Counted from the stretch's first letter, positions 42,910 to 53,098 are shown. The stretch is DNA of 64,000 nt from Mucilaginibacter pineti (GCF_900101875.1 NZ_FNAI01000008.1:269210-333209), one strand, 5' to 3'. The notes: generated from the sequence alone by a model not told the origin. Numbers and translations are program-made.

Positions 42910-45900
42910 TTAATTACCTGTGTTCAACTCAATGTTAAAGCCTAAGTTGTATAAGCGAGGTACCGGATATCCGTTTGAAATATCACGACCCAGGCTGGTT
43001 ACGTTTTCTGGGTTAGGCCCACTGTAACCTGAGAAGGTAACAAGGTTATTGGTTGAAAAATATACACGTACATTATTAAATCCAAACCTCCTCACAAAAT
43101 TTTTCTCAAACGTGTATGAAAAAGTTACGTTATTAATTTTCAGGTATGATCCTTCTTCGGCCCAAAGTGTTTGATCGGGTCTTAAAGGTTGTATCTGGTT
43201 AAACCGGGCGTAGTCATACGGGGTTGGATATTTTGAAACATCACCCTGTGCTCTCCAGATATCCAGGTTGTTCAATGGCACAACGGCAAGCAATGAATAT
43301 GGATCACGCATGATTGACAAACGATCTGAAAGCGCATTGTTTAAAACGGTACGTTTTGCCGTAAATGTTGTATAGATATTTAAACCGAATTTTTTATAGT
43401 TGATGTTGGTTGAAATACCACCTGTAACAAGCGGCTGCGAGTTTCCGGTGATTTCGTAATCCCTGTCATCCATTATATAATCGCCGTTCACATCCTTCCA
43501 TCTCGGATCTCCGCCTAAAAACGGAATACCGCCGGTTTGATATTTTTTACCTGTTACAGGATCTACAGGCACATCGGTATCTCTTGAATATACACCTTCG
43601 TTAATATGCAGGTAGTTTGAAAGTGTGTTTCTGCCAACACGGTATACTATACGCTGCGGATAAGAACTGCCATCTATTTTGATAACCTGCCCATTATACT
43701 CTTGTGGTATCCTTAGCAAAACATCGCGGTTAATTGCGCCATTTGCAGACATGGTTAAGTTAAAATCTTTAGCTGTAACAAGTTTGCCGGTAATCATTAA
43801 CTCATAACCATAATTGGCAATACCAACATCATTACTTGATATGGTGCCAAACCCTGTTGAGTTTGTTAACGGGCGATCAAACAACAGGTTATCAACCTTT
43901 TTATAATAGGTATCAAACACTACATATACTTTATCCTGCCATAAGCCCAAATCAAAACCAAAGTTCCATTGAGTGGTAGTTGTAGGTTTTAAATTCGGGT
44001 TAGGGATAAAGCCATAATCAATACCAATAGTAGGCGTGTTATTGTAGTTGCCATTTAGGTTATAAGTACCATAAATACTTTGCAATGTACCGCTTGGCAC
44101 AATGTTTTGTCCCCAGGTTAACCTTAAACTACCGGTTGATAACCAACTTAGGTTATTAAAAAAGGTTTCCTTTTGAAAGTTATACCTTACACCTATAGCC
44201 GGGTTTTTAGAGTATGGATTTTCTAAACCGCTTGTTGAGGTACCATCAAGGCGGTACGATAACTCTGCTACGTATTTCTTTTTATAATCATAAGAAAGTG
44301 CTGCTGCAAATGAAGCACTGGTAGCGTTTTTGTAAGTTGAAAGTACACCACCACCACGTGAGTTATAAGAGTCAAAACCTAACGGGCCCTGGTATTGATC
44401 ATTAGGTGTTCTTACCTGATTAATGATACCTTGTTGTGCACCTCTTTTGTAAATTTCATTAAAGGTGTTAACAAAGATGGTATGATCGCCATTTGATCCG
44501 AAAGATTTTGCGTAAGTTATAGCGTTACGGTTATACAATGTATAGTTACGACCAACATAATCATACACTTTGGCAAACTGCGCATTTGCAGCTGCAGGTG
44601 TGAATGTTGCTTCACCATCTGATGTATAATCATAGCTTAAACTTGATGTTATTGCAAAACCTGGTATAAACTCATACCGGCCTTCAACGTTTGAACGGAT
44701 GTTTCTTGTACTGTTATCATCATTTGTTTTTAAAGCCGATATGATACCGCCTGATGACTGGTAAAATGATGGCGGAGGCAATAAGGTTGATGCCTGCCCG
44801 TTGGCAGCTACTCCTGACTGTAATAAACCTAAACCATCACCTTTTTGTTGTTTACCTAACGAACCATATATCGACCCAAAGAACCTGAATTTATCGTTCG
44901 GTTTAAGCTCTACGTTCATACTAAGGTTATACCTGTCGAAACCGGTATTTTTAATTACACCGTTCTCTGTACGTAAACCAAGATTGGCCTTATAGTTAAA
45001 CCGTGGATCACCACCGTCTAAAGCAAGGTTATGTTCTGTGTTGTAAGTAGTTGCGTAAAAAATATCCTGCCAGTTTGTTGAGTTGTTCCAATAGGCATTC
45101 AAACTATCGGCAAGGAAAGGTGTGGCATCAATTCTGCGGATATCATTAATGCTTGTAGCATTAAGAATGATCTGTTGAAGTTTTGCCTGGCGCTCTGAAT
45201 TACCACCAAGTGTTTCGCGCAGCTTTGGTGGTGCATTCACGAAAAAGTTACTGGTTAACCTTACGCGTGGTATTTTTGAATTACCACGTTTAGTACTGAT
45301 GATGATTACACCATAAGCACCGCGTGAACCGTATAATGATGTTGCCTGTGCATCCTTCATTACTTGTATGCTTTCAATATCTTCCTGCGGAATCAGTGAA
45401 AGCGGGCTCACACCCGGGCCCTGGGTTTGAAAACCGAACTCGGCTGCCTTATCGGCATCCAAAGGCACTCCATCAATAATATACAGAGGTGATGTAGGCT
45501 GCAGGAACGAATCATTACCGCTACCGCTTATGCTTAGCGTAGATAAACCACGTAATTGCACAGATCCTCTGAAACCTGGCGCACCGGTATTGTTCTGGAT
45601 ATTTAAACCAGCAACCTTACCTTGCAGCAATTGCTCAACGTTTGATACCGGTATATCCTGGATTTCCTTACCACTTATAATAGTAGCAGAACCAGTGGTA
45701 GTTTCTTTAGTTCTTTTTTGGTAAGCTACGATAACAACGTCGGCAAGGGATTTTTGATCCTCGCTCATGGTCACTGTTATATTTTTTGCAACTGTACCAA
45801 TTTTTTCTGTTTGTGTAACGTAACCTATAAAATTGAATTTAAGTGTTGAGTTAACCGGAACTGTAACCGAGAAATGCCCGTCTACACCTGATTGCGCAAG

Positions 45901-46065
45901 TGCTTTATAAGGTTTTTCTAAAACTATGGTTACTCCTGGAAATGCGGTTTTTGTGGTTTTATCCATAACTGTACCGCTTATAGTAACCGTTTGTGCCTGC
46001 GCTTTCAAGTTTAAACTGATAAGGCAAACAAAAAGTGCTGTATAAAAAAGTAATTTTCTTCTCAT
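42910..46065 (-). CDS. SusC/RagA TonB-dependent outer-membrane transporter, second pair
   Basis: The 1051-residue protein begins with signal peptide ALFVCLISLNLKAQAQ. A CarboxypepD_reg-like domain (about 27-110; VTISGTVMDKTTKTAFPGVT) follows. The plug (about 115-240; NVEQLLQGKVAGLNIQ, YIIDGVPLDADKA) and a 22-strand barrel come after, ending near RLYNLGFNIELNTGN. This is the complete SusC layout. It imports oligosaccharides bound by SusD, powered by TonB-ExbBD. It is gene five of the operon and starts the second SusCD module. Confidence 0.96.
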   Translation of the reverse strand: MRRKLLFYTALFVCLISLNLKAQAQTVTISGTVMDKTTKTAFPGVTIVLEKPYKALAQSGVDGHFSVTVPVNSTLKFNFIGYVTQTEKIGTVAKNITVTMSEDQKSLADVVIVAYQKRTKETTTGSATIISGKEIQDIPVSNVEQLLQGKVAGLNIQNNTGAPGFRGSVQLRGLSTLSISGSGNDSFLQPTSPLYIIDGVPLDADKAAEFGFQTQGPGVSPLSLIPQEDIESIQVMKDAQATSLYGSRGAYGVIIISTKRGNSKIPRVRLTSNFFVNAPPKLRETLGGNSERQAKLQQIILNATSINDIRRIDATPFLADSLNAYWNNSTNWQDIFYATTYNTEHNLALDGGDPRFNYKANLGLRTENGVIKNTGFDRYNLSMNVELKPNDKFRFFGSIYGSLGKQQKGDGLGLLQSGVAANGQASTLLPPPSFYQSSGGIISALKTNDDNSTRNIRSNVEGRYEFIPGFAITSSLSYDYTSDGEATFTPAAANAQFAKVYDYVGRNYTLYNRNAITYAKSFGSNGDHTIFVNTFNEIYKRGAQQGIINQVRTPNDQYQGPLGFDSYNSRGGGVLSTYKNATSASFAAALSYDYKKKYVAELSYRLDGTSTSGLENPYSKNPAIGVRYNFQKETFFNNLSWLSTGSLRLTWGQNIVPSGTLQSIYGTYNLNGNYNNTPTIGIDYGFIPNPNLKPTTTTQWNFGFDLGLWQDKVYVVFDTYYKKVDNLLFDRPLTNSTGFGTISSNDVGIANYGYELMITGKLVTAKDFNLTMSANGAINRDVLLRIPQEYNGQVIKIDGSSYPQRIVYRVGRNTLSNYLHINEGVYSRDTDVPVDPVTGKKYQTGGIPFLGGDPRWKDVNGDYIMDDRDYEITGNSQPLVTGGISTNINYKKFGLNIYTTFTAKRTVLNNALSDRLSIMRDPYSLLAVVPLNNLDIWRAQGDVSKYPTPYDYARFNQIQPLRPDQTLWAEEGSYLKINNVTFSYTFEKNFVRRFGFNNVRVYFSTNNLVTFSGYSGPNPENVTSLGRDISNGYPVPRLYNLGFNIELNTGN

Positions 46066-46087
46066 TATTGGTTGCTTTAAAAGTTAC

Positions 46088-47182
46088 TTATTCGTCTTTA
46101 AATCTTGGATTATCTTTTCTGAAATGAAACACTATTTCCCAATCGCCGGCACGGTAAATACCAAAATTCAATCCTAATACCGTAGTTACCCTTTGCTGTC
46201 CAAATCCAGTTCTTGAGTATTTCAGTTCAATGTAAGCGTTTGAGCCTCCTGGCGCGTAAATAGTTGACAGGTTAACCAGCGGAATAGGATAAGCAACATC
46301 ATATTGTACGTATTCCTTGGTTTTTACAAGATTAAAACCGTGTACAAGCCTTACCCATTCTGTTTCATTAAAAAGGGCAGGATCAATAGCTACAGAATCT
46401 TTATTCAATACTTTAAACCTTAATGAATGACCATTGCCGCCAGTAAACGGACGAATGTATACAAGCACGTTGTTACGATGGTAATTATCATTTCCCAAAT
46501 CAATATCAGTACTATCGCCAACAACATTATCCATTCTTGATGGCCTTATATAATTGCGACTGAGCACATTATAAGGAGTTTCAGGAAATGGTGCAGGACC
46601 GCCTGTGTAAAGATTCATATCATCAGCCGGGTCATAAGGACGCTCACGCCAAGGACGTATCTGAAAATCCCTGATTAATCTTTCGCCGCCGGTATTTGTG
46701 ATTTTAACATCAAAAAACCTTGTATCCTGCGGATAGTTGGTACTATCGGCAGGCCTTGGCGTAACTAAATCGTTGGTAGCAGATGGCCACATGATAAATT
46801 CACCCGATGAGCGGATCTCAAAAAGAGGATGTTCCTCTAAATGACGCTTCGCTTCAATCTCGGCCAAACTTTTTTCTGTACCGGTATAAGCCGCAGTCCA
46901 AACGTAGGTTTGTGCCTTTTGAAAAATATCCGTTACCGGTCTACCATCGCCATAACGCGCATTCACAATTTCAAAATGTATTGGCTGGGTTGAATTATCC
47001 CCATTAAACCCACCTATTAAGTTAGTGCGGCCTAATACGGGTTCCAATATCTTGTTGGCGAAGTTTACATTATTACTTAAATATTCTTTTTCCTTGGGCA
47101 AATTGAATATTTTTCTGCAGCTGCTTGTAATAACCGCAGCAAACAAGAGGAAGATAAATTCTTTTTTGATGGTTGATTGCAT
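46088..47182 (-). CDS. Unrecognised lipoprotein of the Sus-like operon
   Basis: I start at the ATG at 47182, which puts QSTIKKEFIFLLFAAVITSSC as a clean lipoprotein signal; the frame reaches an ATG at 47215, 2 bp from the previous stop. The 364-residue protein is beta-rich, with ERLIRDFQIRPWRERPYDP, TYVWTAAYTGTEKSLAEIE and YIELKYSRTGFGQQRVTTV. I do not recognise the family with certainty; DUF5007-like proteins occupy this place in related operons, which is a guess from synteny. It sits between the two SusCD modules. Confidence 0.7.
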   Translation of the reverse strand: MQSTIKKEFIFLLFAAVITSSCRKIFNLPKEKEYLSNNVNFANKILEPVLGRTNLIGGFNGDNSTQPIHFEIVNARYGDGRPVTDIFQKAQTYVWTAAYTGTEKSLAEIEAKRHLEEHPLFEIRSSGEFIMWPSATNDLVTPRPADSTNYPQDTRFFDVKITNTGGERLIRDFQIRPWRERPYDPADDMNLYTGGPAPFPETPYNVLSRNYIRPSRMDNVVGDSTDIDLGNDNYHRNNVLVYIRPFTGGNGHSLRFKVLNKDSVAIDPALFNETEWVRLVHGFNLVKTKEYVQYDVAYPIPLVNLSTIYAPGGSNAYIELKYSRTGFGQQRVTTVLGLNFGIYRAGDWEIVFHFRKDNPRFKDE

Positions 47183-47217
47183 CTGTTTAATTAGTTTAAA
47201 TTTTTTAAATTCCATTC

Positions 47218-48327
47218 TTATTTAGCTTGATTAATGGTCCACTCGGCTAACTGGAAAGTACCGCCATCCCTTAATTCAGTTATATTAATACGATAGAATT
47301 TGTATGCCGTCGTATTACTACATTTAAATACTTTGGTCTGGTATCTTTCTTCAAAGAAAAAGTTACTTCTTCTGTCAAGTTCATCCCAGTGTGTACCATC
47401 TTGTGAGCCTTCATAAGTCCAGGCACGCGGATCGCGTTCAGGAGCATCATTGGCCGATGTTAGCGTATATACACCTGACACCGCAGCGGTTTTTAATTCA
47501 AACTGCAACCATAAGTTACCTTGCAGGTTAACCAAAAACTTAGTATGGCTATCACCGTCTATCACCTTTTTAGATCCTTCACCATTATCGGCACCACCGT
47601 CGCTTTCATGCTGTACGGTTAATGTTCCGCCAATTAACGTCATTAAATTTGGTGGTGGCGGCACAAAGGTTAGGCGTGTTACAAATTCATCAAAACCAAA
47701 TATGTGCGATGCGCTTACAACATGCACAAATCCATTGTTGGTTTGAATGTTGTTTGAACCAGTTGTGGTGGTTGACCAAAACCTTACAAACTTGCTTTTT
47801 TTGGTATTGCTGAATTCTATTACCTCCGGCCCGCCGCCTACATATCCTGATGCAGAAGCATGACTGATTTGTGCGTGCATTGGATAGCCATAACGAACAG
47901 CTGATAAATCAAGTCCGTCCTGTAGCCTTAATGAATCTGAAGGCACTTTACCCCTTATTATGTAATAAGACGTCATGGTATCAAGCTGTATCCCATCAAT
48001 ATTCGACAGGAACAACGGATCTTTATCTGATTGCCTTCTTAAGGTATTTAAGTTGTTCAACGCAAGCTGAAAACTTGGGTTTGTTACAGCAAATAGTGTA
48101 ACAGTACTATCGATAAGGGTTTCCTTTAAACCAGTCCTGTCAATTACGGCAAGCAGTGAATCATACACTCCCGGCTTACTTTTCAAATATTCATAGATGT
48201 TACCTGCAAATTTTGAGCTGTTGCCGGCTGTATCATGAAAGCCTTTATCTTTTGTACAAGCCGATTGAAAAATTGCCAGTGCTACTAAAAGCATCAGGGT
48301 TCCTCTGTTTCTTATTGGATTTTTCAT
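47218..48327 (-). CDS. FAS1 plus discoidin-like domain lipoprotein, first module
   Basis: The 369-residue lipoprotein (ALAIFQSAC) has one FAS1 domain (about 45-215; YEYLKSKPGVYDSLLAVI, VTLFAVTNPSFQLAL) and a C-terminal discoidin-like domain (about 230-369; EGSKKVIDGDSHTKFLV, LTSANDAPERDPRAWTYEG, FQLAEWTIN). The last domain is related to that of the PKD protein at 34847-35704. The fasciclin protein of the second module lacks it. Both domains suggest adhesion to, or capture of, a polymer. Confidence 0.88.
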   Translation of the reverse strand: MKNPIRNRGTLMLLVALAIFQSACTKDKGFHDTAGNSSKFAGNIYEYLKSKPGVYDSLLAVIDRTGLKETLIDSTVTLFAVTNPSFQLALNNLNTLRRQSDKDPLFLSNIDGIQLDTMTSYYIIRGKVPSDSLRLQDGLDLSAVRYGYPMHAQISHASASGYVGGGPEVIEFSNTKKSKFVRFWSTTTTGSNNIQTNNGFVHVVSASHIFGFDEFVTRLTFVPPPPNLMTLIGGTLTVQHESDGGADNGEGSKKVIDGDSHTKFLVNLQGNLWLQFELKTAAVSGVYTLTSANDAPERDPRAWTYEGSQDGTHWDELDRRSNFFFEERYQTKVFKCSNTTAYKFYRINITELRDGGTFQLAEWTINQAK

Positions 48328-48339
48328 AATTATTTCGGA

Positions 48340-49848
48340 TTATTTCCAGTAAGTATTTTGAGTTAATAAACTATTTTGAGAAAGTATTTTACGAGATACA
48401 GGCCAGTAGATACCGCCAGTGCTTATAAGGCGTAACATCTTCGGATCGTTCTGTTTTATTTTGGCGTAGCGTATTTTATCGTACCAGCGTTGGCCCTCTC
48501 CCATCAGCTCACGACGCCGTTCCTGAAATATCAAATCAATAGTTTCACCTTCAAGAGTTAGATCGGTGGTGCCCGCTGGTAACCTCCTAAATATCTCATC
48601 AGTTAGTTCTTGCATGGCACCGCTCTGATCGCCCAATACGGCTAATGCTTCGGCACGCAACAGAACCATATCTTCAAGCCTGGTTAAAATAATGGCACTA
48701 TTGAAGTACCTGAAATTAGGATCATTATTACCGCCCTGTATTACTTTGATTTTGCTGAAGATTGGATATTTACCATTAAAATTGGTGAAGTATCTTTCAT
48801 TACGCGGATTACCTAAAGTATCTATGTTAAAGCGGTCGTCATTAGGTATCGTAAAATAGGCCAGGATAGAATCTTTAGGAAGATATATATCCGGAACGCT
48901 TTTAGTTAAAACAGGTTCGGCAAGTGTAAGCTCCTCAATATGGCCCGTTGATGAACCATCAATGTGACCATAATCTGAGTTAAAGCCAAACATTTGGCGG
49001 GTGTTTTTATTATTGAAGAAACCATTGCCGTTTGTAAGATCGTCTGATCCTGTATAACCACCATTGCTTTTGCCATAATTATCTTCAACAAATTTTGCAT
49101 AGGTTGCTACATCGGTATAATCGGCAGTCCAGGCACAAACATGAGCGAGCATTGCGTAAGCAGTATTTTTTGTAGCTAAAGCTCCACCCCAGCGGGTTGC
49201 ATCCTCGTTATAATAATTACCTTGCTGCTGTAAATCGCCTCCACTGTATATAAAAGGCAAATCGCCCGCAGCCTTAAGCATTTCCTGCTTTACCCATGAT
49301 AAAATTTTATCTTGATTTTCGCGTGGTTTGTTTTCAAACTGCCCATCGTGCGATGCTGTAATAAAAGGTACATCGCCCCATATCCTAACCATGTAGAAAT
49401 AGGCAAATGCTCTTAAAAAACGGGCCTGCGCCAAATCCACCAGCAAATTGCCTTGTGTATAGCGTTTATCTTTCGCGGCAACATCAGGTGCTTTTTCTAA
49501 AAAGATATTGGCTGCGTTAACTATGGCGTAAAATCTGGTCCAGTTGCTTAAAGCCTCTAACGTTGGATAAGCAGCATTAAGATTGTTGCTTATAATTGCT
49601 TTTAAATCCTGTCTGTTTGGGCTCGAAAACTCACCTGATCTCACGTCGCCATAAATCCAGTGCCCGTCATTATCAGATAGCGCTGCACGTGTTAAGGCAT
49701 AAACACCCAGTAATCCTGCGCGGGTGTCTTCAAGCGAGTTCCACATATTCTTCTCGCCTACTACCCTTACAGAATCTATGCTCAATGTTTTGTTACATCC
49801 GGTAATTACAACCATCGAAAACAGGAGTATGTATAGTATTTTTTTCAT
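48340..49848 (-). CDS. SusD/RagB family nutrient-binding lipoprotein, first pair
   Basis: The 502-residue lipoprotein (LFSMVVITGC) has SusD landmarks: SLEDTRAGLLGVYALTRAAL, RFLRAFAYFYMVRIWGDVPFI, VLLRAEALAVLGDQ and LMGEGQRWYDKIRYAK. It partners the SusC at 49888-52893, and only 39 bp separate them. It differs strongly from the second SusD protein, so the two pairs are not a recent tandem duplication and may take different ligands. Confidence 0.95.
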   Translation of the reverse strand: MKKILYILLFSMVVITGCNKTLSIDSVRVVGEKNMWNSLEDTRAGLLGVYALTRAALSDNDGHWIYGDVRSGEFSSPNRQDLKAIISNNLNAAYPTLEALSNWTRFYAIVNAANIFLEKAPDVAAKDKRYTQGNLLVDLAQARFLRAFAYFYMVRIWGDVPFITASHDGQFENKPRENQDKILSWVKQEMLKAAGDLPFIYSGGDLQQQGNYYNEDATRWGGALATKNTAYAMLAHVCAWTADYTDVATYAKFVEDNYGKSNGGYTGSDDLTNGNGFFNNKNTRQMFGFNSDYGHIDGSSTGHIEELTLAEPVLTKSVPDIYLPKDSILAYFTIPNDDRFNIDTLGNPRNERYFTNFNGKYPIFSKIKVIQGGNNDPNFRYFNSAIILTRLEDMVLLRAEALAVLGDQSGAMQELTDEIFRRLPAGTTDLTLEGETIDLIFQERRRELMGEGQRWYDKIRYAKIKQNDPKMLRLISTGGIYWPVSRKILSQNSLLTQNTYWK

Positions 49849-49887
49849 CTTGTTTTACTAAAAGATTTAGTTGGTTACTTGTTATGA

Positions 49888-52800
49888 TTAAAAATCAACT
49901 TTTACACCTAATGTATAGGTACGTGGTATAGGCTGCCCATAACCAGTATCATAGCCGGTGTAGTCTACAAGTTCAGGATCCTGACCTGTATACTTGGTGA
50001 AAGTGAATACATTGTTAACCGCACCGTATACATATAACCTGCTTAGTTTAAAGTTTTTCTTTGCAAATTGAGTAAGATCATACCCAAGTGATATATACCG
50101 CACTTTTACAAATGATGCATTTTCTAAAAACAGATCCTGATCAATACGGTAAGGTATTACAGTGCTCCAAGGGTTATACAGTGGATATTTGCTGTAGTCG
50201 CCACGTTTTTCCCAAAAAGTAACCTCTTTTACCGAAGTAATGTTGCTATTGCCTTCTCTGTTGATAAAGTCAAAACGGTTAGCCATTTCCTGGTTCATCA
50301 AATCGCGGCCAAGATTAAAGTAAAGACCTACGCCTAAATCCCATTTACCATATTTGAAGTTGTTATCAAACCCGCCAGATGCAATTGGCAGCATGTGACC
50401 TTTTAGTACTTTATCCTTATCATCAATATTGTTATCGCCGTTTACATCTTTCCAACGCGGATCGCCTGCGTGCATGGCTATACCATTATATTTTAAACCA
50501 GCAGGTACTTCAGCTTCTGAATTGTAAATTCCTTCGTTTTGCAATACCCAATACTGATCAACCGGCTGGCCTACTTTCAGGTACCTGTCGCCAAGCGTAA
50601 TTTCCTGCAAGCCGCGCGGTAATGATTTTAGGTGATTTTTATTGTAGTTAACATTAAGCGTTGAAGTCCATGACAAGCCATCCCGCGATTTTAAGATATC
50701 GCCCCTGATGGTTAAATCAACACCTGAGTTTACTACAGACATACCACTTTCTATAGATTGGGTATAACCGTACTCGGCAAAAGCCGGGATGCCAAGCAAC
50801 ATGTTCTTTTCGGTTTTAGAATAGTAATCTACCGAAAGATGAAGACGGTTTTTCAGCAAACCTGCATCAAGACCAATATCAAGCTGGTTTGAGTACGACC
50901 ATGGAATACCATAACCAACCCAACCACTTTGATAAGGCCTGGTTAATACAGCAAACGCGTTATATCCCGGTACAGTTAAATTACCTGTGTAACCAACCGA
51001 AGCGGTGTATTGTGGCCCTTGTGCATAATTGTCATAAGCATTTAAACGGCCCATTCTGCCGGCGCTGGCTCTTAAGATAAGGTCATTAATACCGTTGCTG
51101 GTTTTAAAGAACTCGTTTTTAAGGCTCCATGCTGCAGAAAGTACCGGAGAATAGAACCAGCGGCTTGTTGGTTGTGCATTTGATGATCCATCTGCACGCA
51201 TAATAGCCGATATAGTATATTTTTTATTGAAGGTATAATCTGCCTTACCATAAAAAGACACCAGGTTTTCTTGCGTTTTATCAAGAAAACGATAGGTTAA
51301 CTCTCTTGGAAACGCAGTTGGGGTTAAGTAGTTACCGTTAGGTGAACCATCTCCGTTTGTAGGGTTTGAGTCAAGCAGGTTTATCTTGATATAATCATTT
51401 GACCCTTTATAGGCATAAGCATTATCATACTTATAAGTATCCCATTGGGTTGACTGACCCGCTTCGAAATGGAAATCACTCAGTTTATCTGCTGTGGTTA
51501 AATCATAAGTTGCCTTATTATTGATCATTACACGCTGGTTGTAGCCATAGTAGTTTGATGCATAGCTATTGCCCTGCAATAAAGTACGCGCATAAAACAC
51601 ATCGCGGTAACCTTCGTTATAATCAACTATAAAAGTTGTGTTAAATTTAAATCGACCAAGATCGATAGCTAAGCGGGCAAAACCATCAATAACGTTGGTT
51701 TTATTATCATCAAAGCCTTTTTTAAACTGATCAAGGTATTGACCGTAATAATCCTTATTGGGCGATGGTGGCGCGCTCAGATCCGGGAAGTAATTAATTT
51801 GCGTAAACCTGTCTCGTAGTGATTTATTACGCTGACGATCTAAACGGTTAGCATTTACGTTTGCCGTAAAAATAAGCCATGGCAACGGTTTCATGTTAAT
51901 GTTAAACATAGCGCTGTAACGATCGATGCCTGTTCCGTCGGCAACGCCTTCATTTTTAGTGTTACCCAATGAAAAGCGAACGTTAGCTTTATCGGTACCG
52001 CCCGAAATACCAAAATTTACACCATATATTAAAGCGTTACGATAGTAAAGGTCAGACCAGTCTGATTTGCCGCTATAAGCATTATTAAGCGAGTCGCTTA
52101 AGTAAATTGGATAGTTTTCATCATCTGAATAACGACCGTTAGTAGTATACAGATCATAAAAACGTTGTCTGAAAGCATTTTCATACTTACCGTTAATAGT
52201 AGTAACGCCTGGCCTTTGTGCCAAACCTATATAGGTATTGAAGGAGATGCTACGCGCGCTAACAGGATGTTTAGATGTTAATACTATAACGCCATTAACT
52301 GCACGCGGACCATATATAGCCGATGCAGCAAGATCTTTTAATACTTCTATTGATGCGATGTTATTCATATCAATAGCTGCAAATATGTTTGTAGCAGGAC
52401 CGGGCCTGTTATAATCATATTGCTGAATATCAAAAGCAAAAGGATGCTCTGTTATTAAAGGTATACCGTCAAGCACAACTAATGGCTGCGACATGTAAAG
52501 CTCCTTTTGGCTCAGCAGCGGCATAGGAGCACCTCTGATAAACATGTTTTGAATTGTGCCGGGCTCTCCGGATGGCTCCTGCACGTATAAACCGGCAGAT
52601 TTACCTTTTAAAAGTTGCTGGAGTGAAATTCCAGGGAAGGTTGCAAGAGCGCCAGGATCAAGGTTAACGCTATCGGCAAGGCGGTTGTATACCGAGCGCA
52701 TTTTTAAAACGTTAATACTCTCCTTTAGCAGGCTATCTTTGGCAACGGTGGTATCTCGCTTGCCTTTAATATGCCGTATTGAGTTTGAATAGGTCAGGTT

Positions 52801-52893
52801 GCCTTTTTTCCCTTCGTTTCCCTTCGCCAAGCCAGAAGACGTATTTATAACTAATAAATTAAAAAAAACAAGGCACAGCCATAAGTATCGCAT
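49888..52893 (-). CDS. SusC/RagA TonB-dependent outer-membrane transporter, first pair, lacking the CarboxypepD_reg domain
   Basis: The 1001-residue protein has a signal peptide (LWLCLVFFNLLVINTSSGLA). About 70 residues of charged linker take the place of the usual N-terminal CarboxypepD_reg-like domain. The plug (about 85-215) includes FPGISLQQLLKGKSAGLYV and PLVVLDGIPLI. The barrel ends in PRTYTLGVKVDF. The gene is first in the operon. The probable promoter is about 450 bp upstream. Loss of the N-terminal domain may affect TonB contact or stability; this is inference. Confidence 0.93.
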   Translation of the reverse strand: MRYLWLCLVFFNLLVINTSSGLAKGNEGKKGNLTYSNSIRHIKGKRDTTVAKDSLLKESINVLKMRSVYNRLADSVNLDPGALATFPGISLQQLLKGKSAGLYVQEPSGEPGTIQNMFIRGAPMPLLSQKELYMSQPLVVLDGIPLITEHPFAFDIQQYDYNRPGPATNIFAAIDMNNIASIEVLKDLAASAIYGPRAVNGVIVLTSKHPVSARSISFNTYIGLAQRPGVTTINGKYENAFRQRFYDLYTTNGRYSDDENYPIYLSDSLNNAYSGKSDWSDLYYRNALIYGVNFGISGGTDKANVRFSLGNTKNEGVADGTGIDRYSAMFNINMKPLPWLIFTANVNANRLDRQRNKSLRDRFTQINYFPDLSAPPSPNKDYYGQYLDQFKKGFDDNKTNVIDGFARLAIDLGRFKFNTTFIVDYNEGYRDVFYARTLLQGNSYASNYYGYNQRVMINNKATYDLTTADKLSDFHFEAGQSTQWDTYKYDNAYAYKGSNDYIKINLLDSNPTNGDGSPNGNYLTPTAFPRELTYRFLDKTQENLVSFYGKADYTFNKKYTISAIMRADGSSNAQPTSRWFYSPVLSAAWSLKNEFFKTSNGINDLILRASAGRMGRLNAYDNYAQGPQYTASVGYTGNLTVPGYNAFAVLTRPYQSGWVGYGIPWSYSNQLDIGLDAGLLKNRLHLSVDYYSKTEKNMLLGIPAFAEYGYTQSIESGMSVVNSGVDLTIRGDILKSRDGLSWTSTLNVNYNKNHLKSLPRGLQEITLGDRYLKVGQPVDQYWVLQNEGIYNSEAEVPAGLKYNGIAMHAGDPRWKDVNGDNNIDDKDKVLKGHMLPIASGGFDNNFKYGKWDLGVGLYFNLGRDLMNQEMANRFDFINREGNSNITSVKEVTFWEKRGDYSKYPLYNPWSTVIPYRIDQDLFLENASFVKVRYISLGYDLTQFAKKNFKLSRLYVYGAVNNVFTFTKYTGQDPELVDYTGYDTGYGQPIPRTYTLGVKVDF

Positions 52894-52955
52894 AGTTAAT
52901 CGATCTTTAGTTTGTATTGAATAAAAAAGTTGATTACAGGATTTGAGTTGTCATA

Positions 52956-52974
52956 AAAATAGCATAGCTATTTT
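52956..52974 (-). promoter_or_regulatory. Palindrome AAAATAGC-ATA-GCTATTTT in the susC leader
   Basis: This is an 8-bp perfect inverted repeat with a 3-bp centre, about 63 bp before the susC start. It could be a protein-binding site or part of a small RNA hairpin; nothing else supports a specific role. Confidence 0.5.
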
Positions 52975-53005
52975 ACATGTCAGGAAGAGAATCCTTTAGT
53001 TAAAA

Positions 53006-53098
53006 GTGCAGCGTAAATTTTTTCTCATACTTAAATTAGGTTTAATCAGGTTAATTGGTCAAAAAAAGCGTCAGAAAAGCAGCTCAGAAAATCCATCT
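53006..53098 (-). repeat. Leader direct repeat, proximal copy
   Basis: It matches 53214-53311 with small changes. The words GGTCAAAAAAAG and AAGCAGCTCAGAAAAT are shared, and ATACTTAAATTAGG aligns with ATACTAAATAATTT. Confidence 0.8.
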
